Under the pieces are notes generated by a model, which made no database searches, was not told the DNA's origin, and saw only the letters and a list, made by a program, of their open reading frames with translations. 64,000 bases of DNA from Psettodes erumei (taxonomy: Eukaryota; Chordata; Actinopteri; Pleuronectiformes; Psettodidae). The stretch is taken from NCBI GenBank assembly GCA_016785225.1, contig JAFBJZ010000511.1, positions 682,001 to 746,000 on the forward strand, written 5' to 3'. Position 1 is the stretch's first letter; the number at the start of each line of letters is the position of its first letter. Positions 61,374-64,000 of the stretch are shown here, in pieces. Both the position numbers and the translations under genes were made by a program.

Positions 61374-61566
61374 GGAGGGAAAAGAACCAATCAGAGAGAA
61401 AGACCGAAAGCAGCGGGGTGAGAAAGGGGGAGAAGGGGAGAAAGATGAGAGGAGAGATGAGGCTGAGCGAGTTGAAAATCAATAATTAAAAGGTCACGTT
61501 TAAAGCGAGAGTGAGAGAGAGCGAAATAGACAGAGAGAGAGAGAGAGAGGGAGGAAGAAAGAGGGC
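61374..61566 (+). repeat. Purine-rich tract with (GA)n
   Basis: About 190 bases with a strong excess of A and G on the plus strand, including a GA repeat near 61530-61549. Long purine/pyrimidine asymmetry of this sort can form triplex (H-DNA). Confidence 0.75.
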
Positions 61567-64000
61567 GCTTCACCTAAATAATACCTTAATCCTCTATTAA
61601 CATGCAGCAGCCAAAATCTCCTGCCGCCTCATCGCGTGAGTTCACAGGGGACGCCGCCACTAATGCAACATGGGATTTATTCATGCCAACCTCCCATCCT
61701 GCTCTATGAATACCCACATACTGTGCATGAGATGCGAATGTACGTGTGTGTGAACGTGAGCCCGTGGACGGGCACCAGCGATGCGCTGTAATTTCTGAAT
61801 AATGCATGCAACAGCGTGCGCCTGTCAGTTGGTACATGCACTGAATGCACATGTGGTTGTCAGCGGCCACATACTGATGGCGACTTAGACCTAATGGGTA
61901 TCTGTGAGCTGCATTTTACTGATTCAAGTACCTAAAGTCTGTCGATATGCTACATTTAGTTTTTGCTATGAAAACATAGAGCTAACATTGAGTTAGTCCT
62001 CAGTTCTTTCAGTCCTGGGACCTTCATGTTTCCTGTTTCATTGATCGCCTGGTGTGTCTTCTGCTACTTCCTGTTGTTGTGATATTCTGCCCCGCCCTAA
62101 CGGGTCCCCCCTGTGTCCCGTTATCCCTGCCTCCCTTGCGTCTATGAGTCTTTGTCAGTTTGTCATGTTTGTCTCCCGCTTTCCTTCGTTGATCCTCAAG
62201 TATTTCTTGAGTTTCAGTTAAGTCTTTGGTTTGCAACTTTTATTTCATGCTTGGATTTTGGCGAGCACAGACAAACACGTATATGCCGTATGCACGTGTG
62301 TGTGTGTGTGTATATATGCATATGTATAGGCTAAATGGGTATGTGTCTTTATTTGTATGCTGTTTTATAAGGTCACTCATATAGCTTAACTCTGTAATGT
62401 CTTTTATGTCCTCAAAAAAGACATTTCTTCTTATACAACAGCAAAGCAGAACAAGCAAAGTGTAGTTGGACACAACAGAGTGCATCTTAAATTGGCCTTG
62501 AGAAGTTGTTTTTTTAGTAATACATATCTGGCTGATGTATATTATGGCGAGGGCTTTATAATACAGTGTCTTTGTCTCATCTTAGTCTTTCTGTTGTATG
62601 TACATTGTGCAGAGTTAAAGTGCATCTTTTAATCATCAAATAAATTCATTACATTCAGTCAAATATCCCATGGTGCATTTAACCTCCCAGTGTAATCAGT
62701 AAGTGCATCACTCGCTGTCTGACTTGGACAAGAGTCAGACTTTTGTAAGGAAAACACAGAGCTCAACAAAATATATAATGAATGAACATAATTAATCAAA
62801 GGGATGGATTAGGAGGAGCTTCCCAGAGCATCACACAGCGCTGATGTGTTGTTCCTGATAAGCTGAGCCAGAGACTTTTTTTAAAAAGATGCTAAAAGGC
62901 CACTACAAATAAACACACATGACAAGTCACTGGATCAAAACCTTTTTTTCTGGTTTCTCCTGCATTTTTGGGCAGGGGATCATAAACAGACACTGAGAAT
63001 GACCAGAAGGATTTTAACTGTTCCCCCGAAAGCAATGCTGACCTGTCCAGTTAATAATCAGTGATATCATTCAATGATAGGCTTACAACATAAGTATGAG
63101 CGGCTCGGGAGCAGGAAACAAATGCTATAATGGGACCTGAGTCACAATATAGCCGAGCTGGCGGCAGAGACCCTGATATGTCTTTGTGATTTACTCCTTT
63201 AATGTCTCAACAACCGATTCAAGTGTGTTTATGAGCACGAATTCTCCCACAGACAGAACAAATAACCATCACTCGACCCCTCAGCCCACTGTGAGTACAG
63301 TTGGGGAAAGATGGGAATAAGGGCAGAAGAGTATTTAAATCTTGCATAAACATTTGAAAAACTATGGGTGGAGGCTTAACATCAGTCTTTCAGATGATTT
63401 GGCCTCCTTTTTGAACTGATTTGAATTAGATGATATGATTTTTTTTAATCAAATAATTTATTCGATTTTTGTTGTTGAGGCCAGTTTCAGCATTTGGGTC
63501 AGCGTGCTCCCAGATGCACCGCGCACTCGATCAGAGACCACAGAGCCACACACTGGCTCCAAGCCATTTTAACCTCCTCCACTTTAATATCACCCACTCA
63601 CCATATGAGCCTCCTTCATGGGTAATGAGGGAGCAGACTGCTCACTTCCGCTGTCTGGACAGCAGGTTTTCCCATACACAAACACGATTTTAATCACAGA
63701 CATCGACTTGGGGGTTGTTATAATGGGTGGGCAATGTGTCCGGGGTCTGAGTCTGTGTTATTAGCTTTATCCGGTGTGTGGGTGTACACTTGCAATTCTT
63801 TTTGTGTGTCTGTGTCAAGCGATATGTTTCTTCAGCTAAAACGAGACTCAGATTTGTATGGAGATTGGATGTCGACAGCAGTAGGTCCTGACGGCCCTGT
63901 TAGGTGAACTGAAGTCCTTTTTATTGAGACTACAGGGCCTAATGTGTTTAAGTTTAATAGTATTAATCACAATTAATTATGTGATAGTAAATATTGTGTA

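Larger units (their letters stand above)
53971..64000. other. Non-coding DNA to the window end
   Basis: Ten kilobases in which I see no coding exon on either strand. It holds microsatellites, a purine-rich block (61.4-61.6 kb) and one perfect RFX X-box. It may be ctnnbip1 intron 2 if the last exon lies beyond the window, or intergenic. Confidence 0.45.

Noticed and set aside
1..64000. CRISPR arrays, operons, tRNA and rRNA genes
   Set aside because: None seen. The repeats present are eukaryotic microsatellites and transposon fragments; I found no cloverleaf or rRNA-like segment.

Overview
The window is vertebrate nuclear DNA, almost certainly from a percomorph-type teleost. The genes are split by GT-AG introns with vertebrate exon phases. 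Long (TG)n and poly(A/T) tracts are common, and several dispersed repeats typical of fish genomes are present. Nothing looks bacterial, viral or organellar.

Layout, all genes on the + strand: (1) 968-1786, a single-exon FoxL2-type forkhead gene (foxl3, also called foxl2l). (2) 3474-11794, tmem201 (Samp1/NET5, an inner nuclear membrane protein) in 11 coding exons, with a likely 3' UTR to about 14.3 kb. (3) 18855-32409, pik3cd (PI3-kinase p110-delta) in 22 coding exons that join in frame to 1041 codons, with a 5' untranslated region and CpG-rich promoter near 17.5-18 kb. (4) 44737-45910, the first two coding exons of ctnnbip1 (ICAT, a beta-catenin/TCF inhibitor), with a probable non-coding first exon and CpG island at 35.4-36.1 kb. 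The conserved final ICAT exon was not found. Everything from 46 to 64 kb is read as intron or non-coding DNA.

The block tmem201-pik3cd-ctnnbip1 matches human 1p36.22 without clstn1. A FoxL2-type gene beside a class IA PI3K gene mirrors FOXL2 beside PIK3CB on human 3q22, so this looks like the sister block from the early vertebrate genome duplications. The genes are linked by ancestry and share no single pathway.

Points worth a second look: two single-T insertions that break the tmem201 frame at homopolymers; a probable short tmem201 isoform made by not splicing after exon 6; the missing last ctnnbip1 exon; a 34-bp perfect palindrome just upstream of the pik3cd start; three RFX X-box palindromes; several CTCF-like motifs, including a tandem pair; a head-to-head pair of 3' fragments of a retrotransposon with a restriction-like endonuclease, embedded in (TA)n tracts; a small hAT-like element; and strong C-run/G-run and purine-tract structures. 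I found no previously undescribed multi-gene system. Motif calls were made by eye without scoring.
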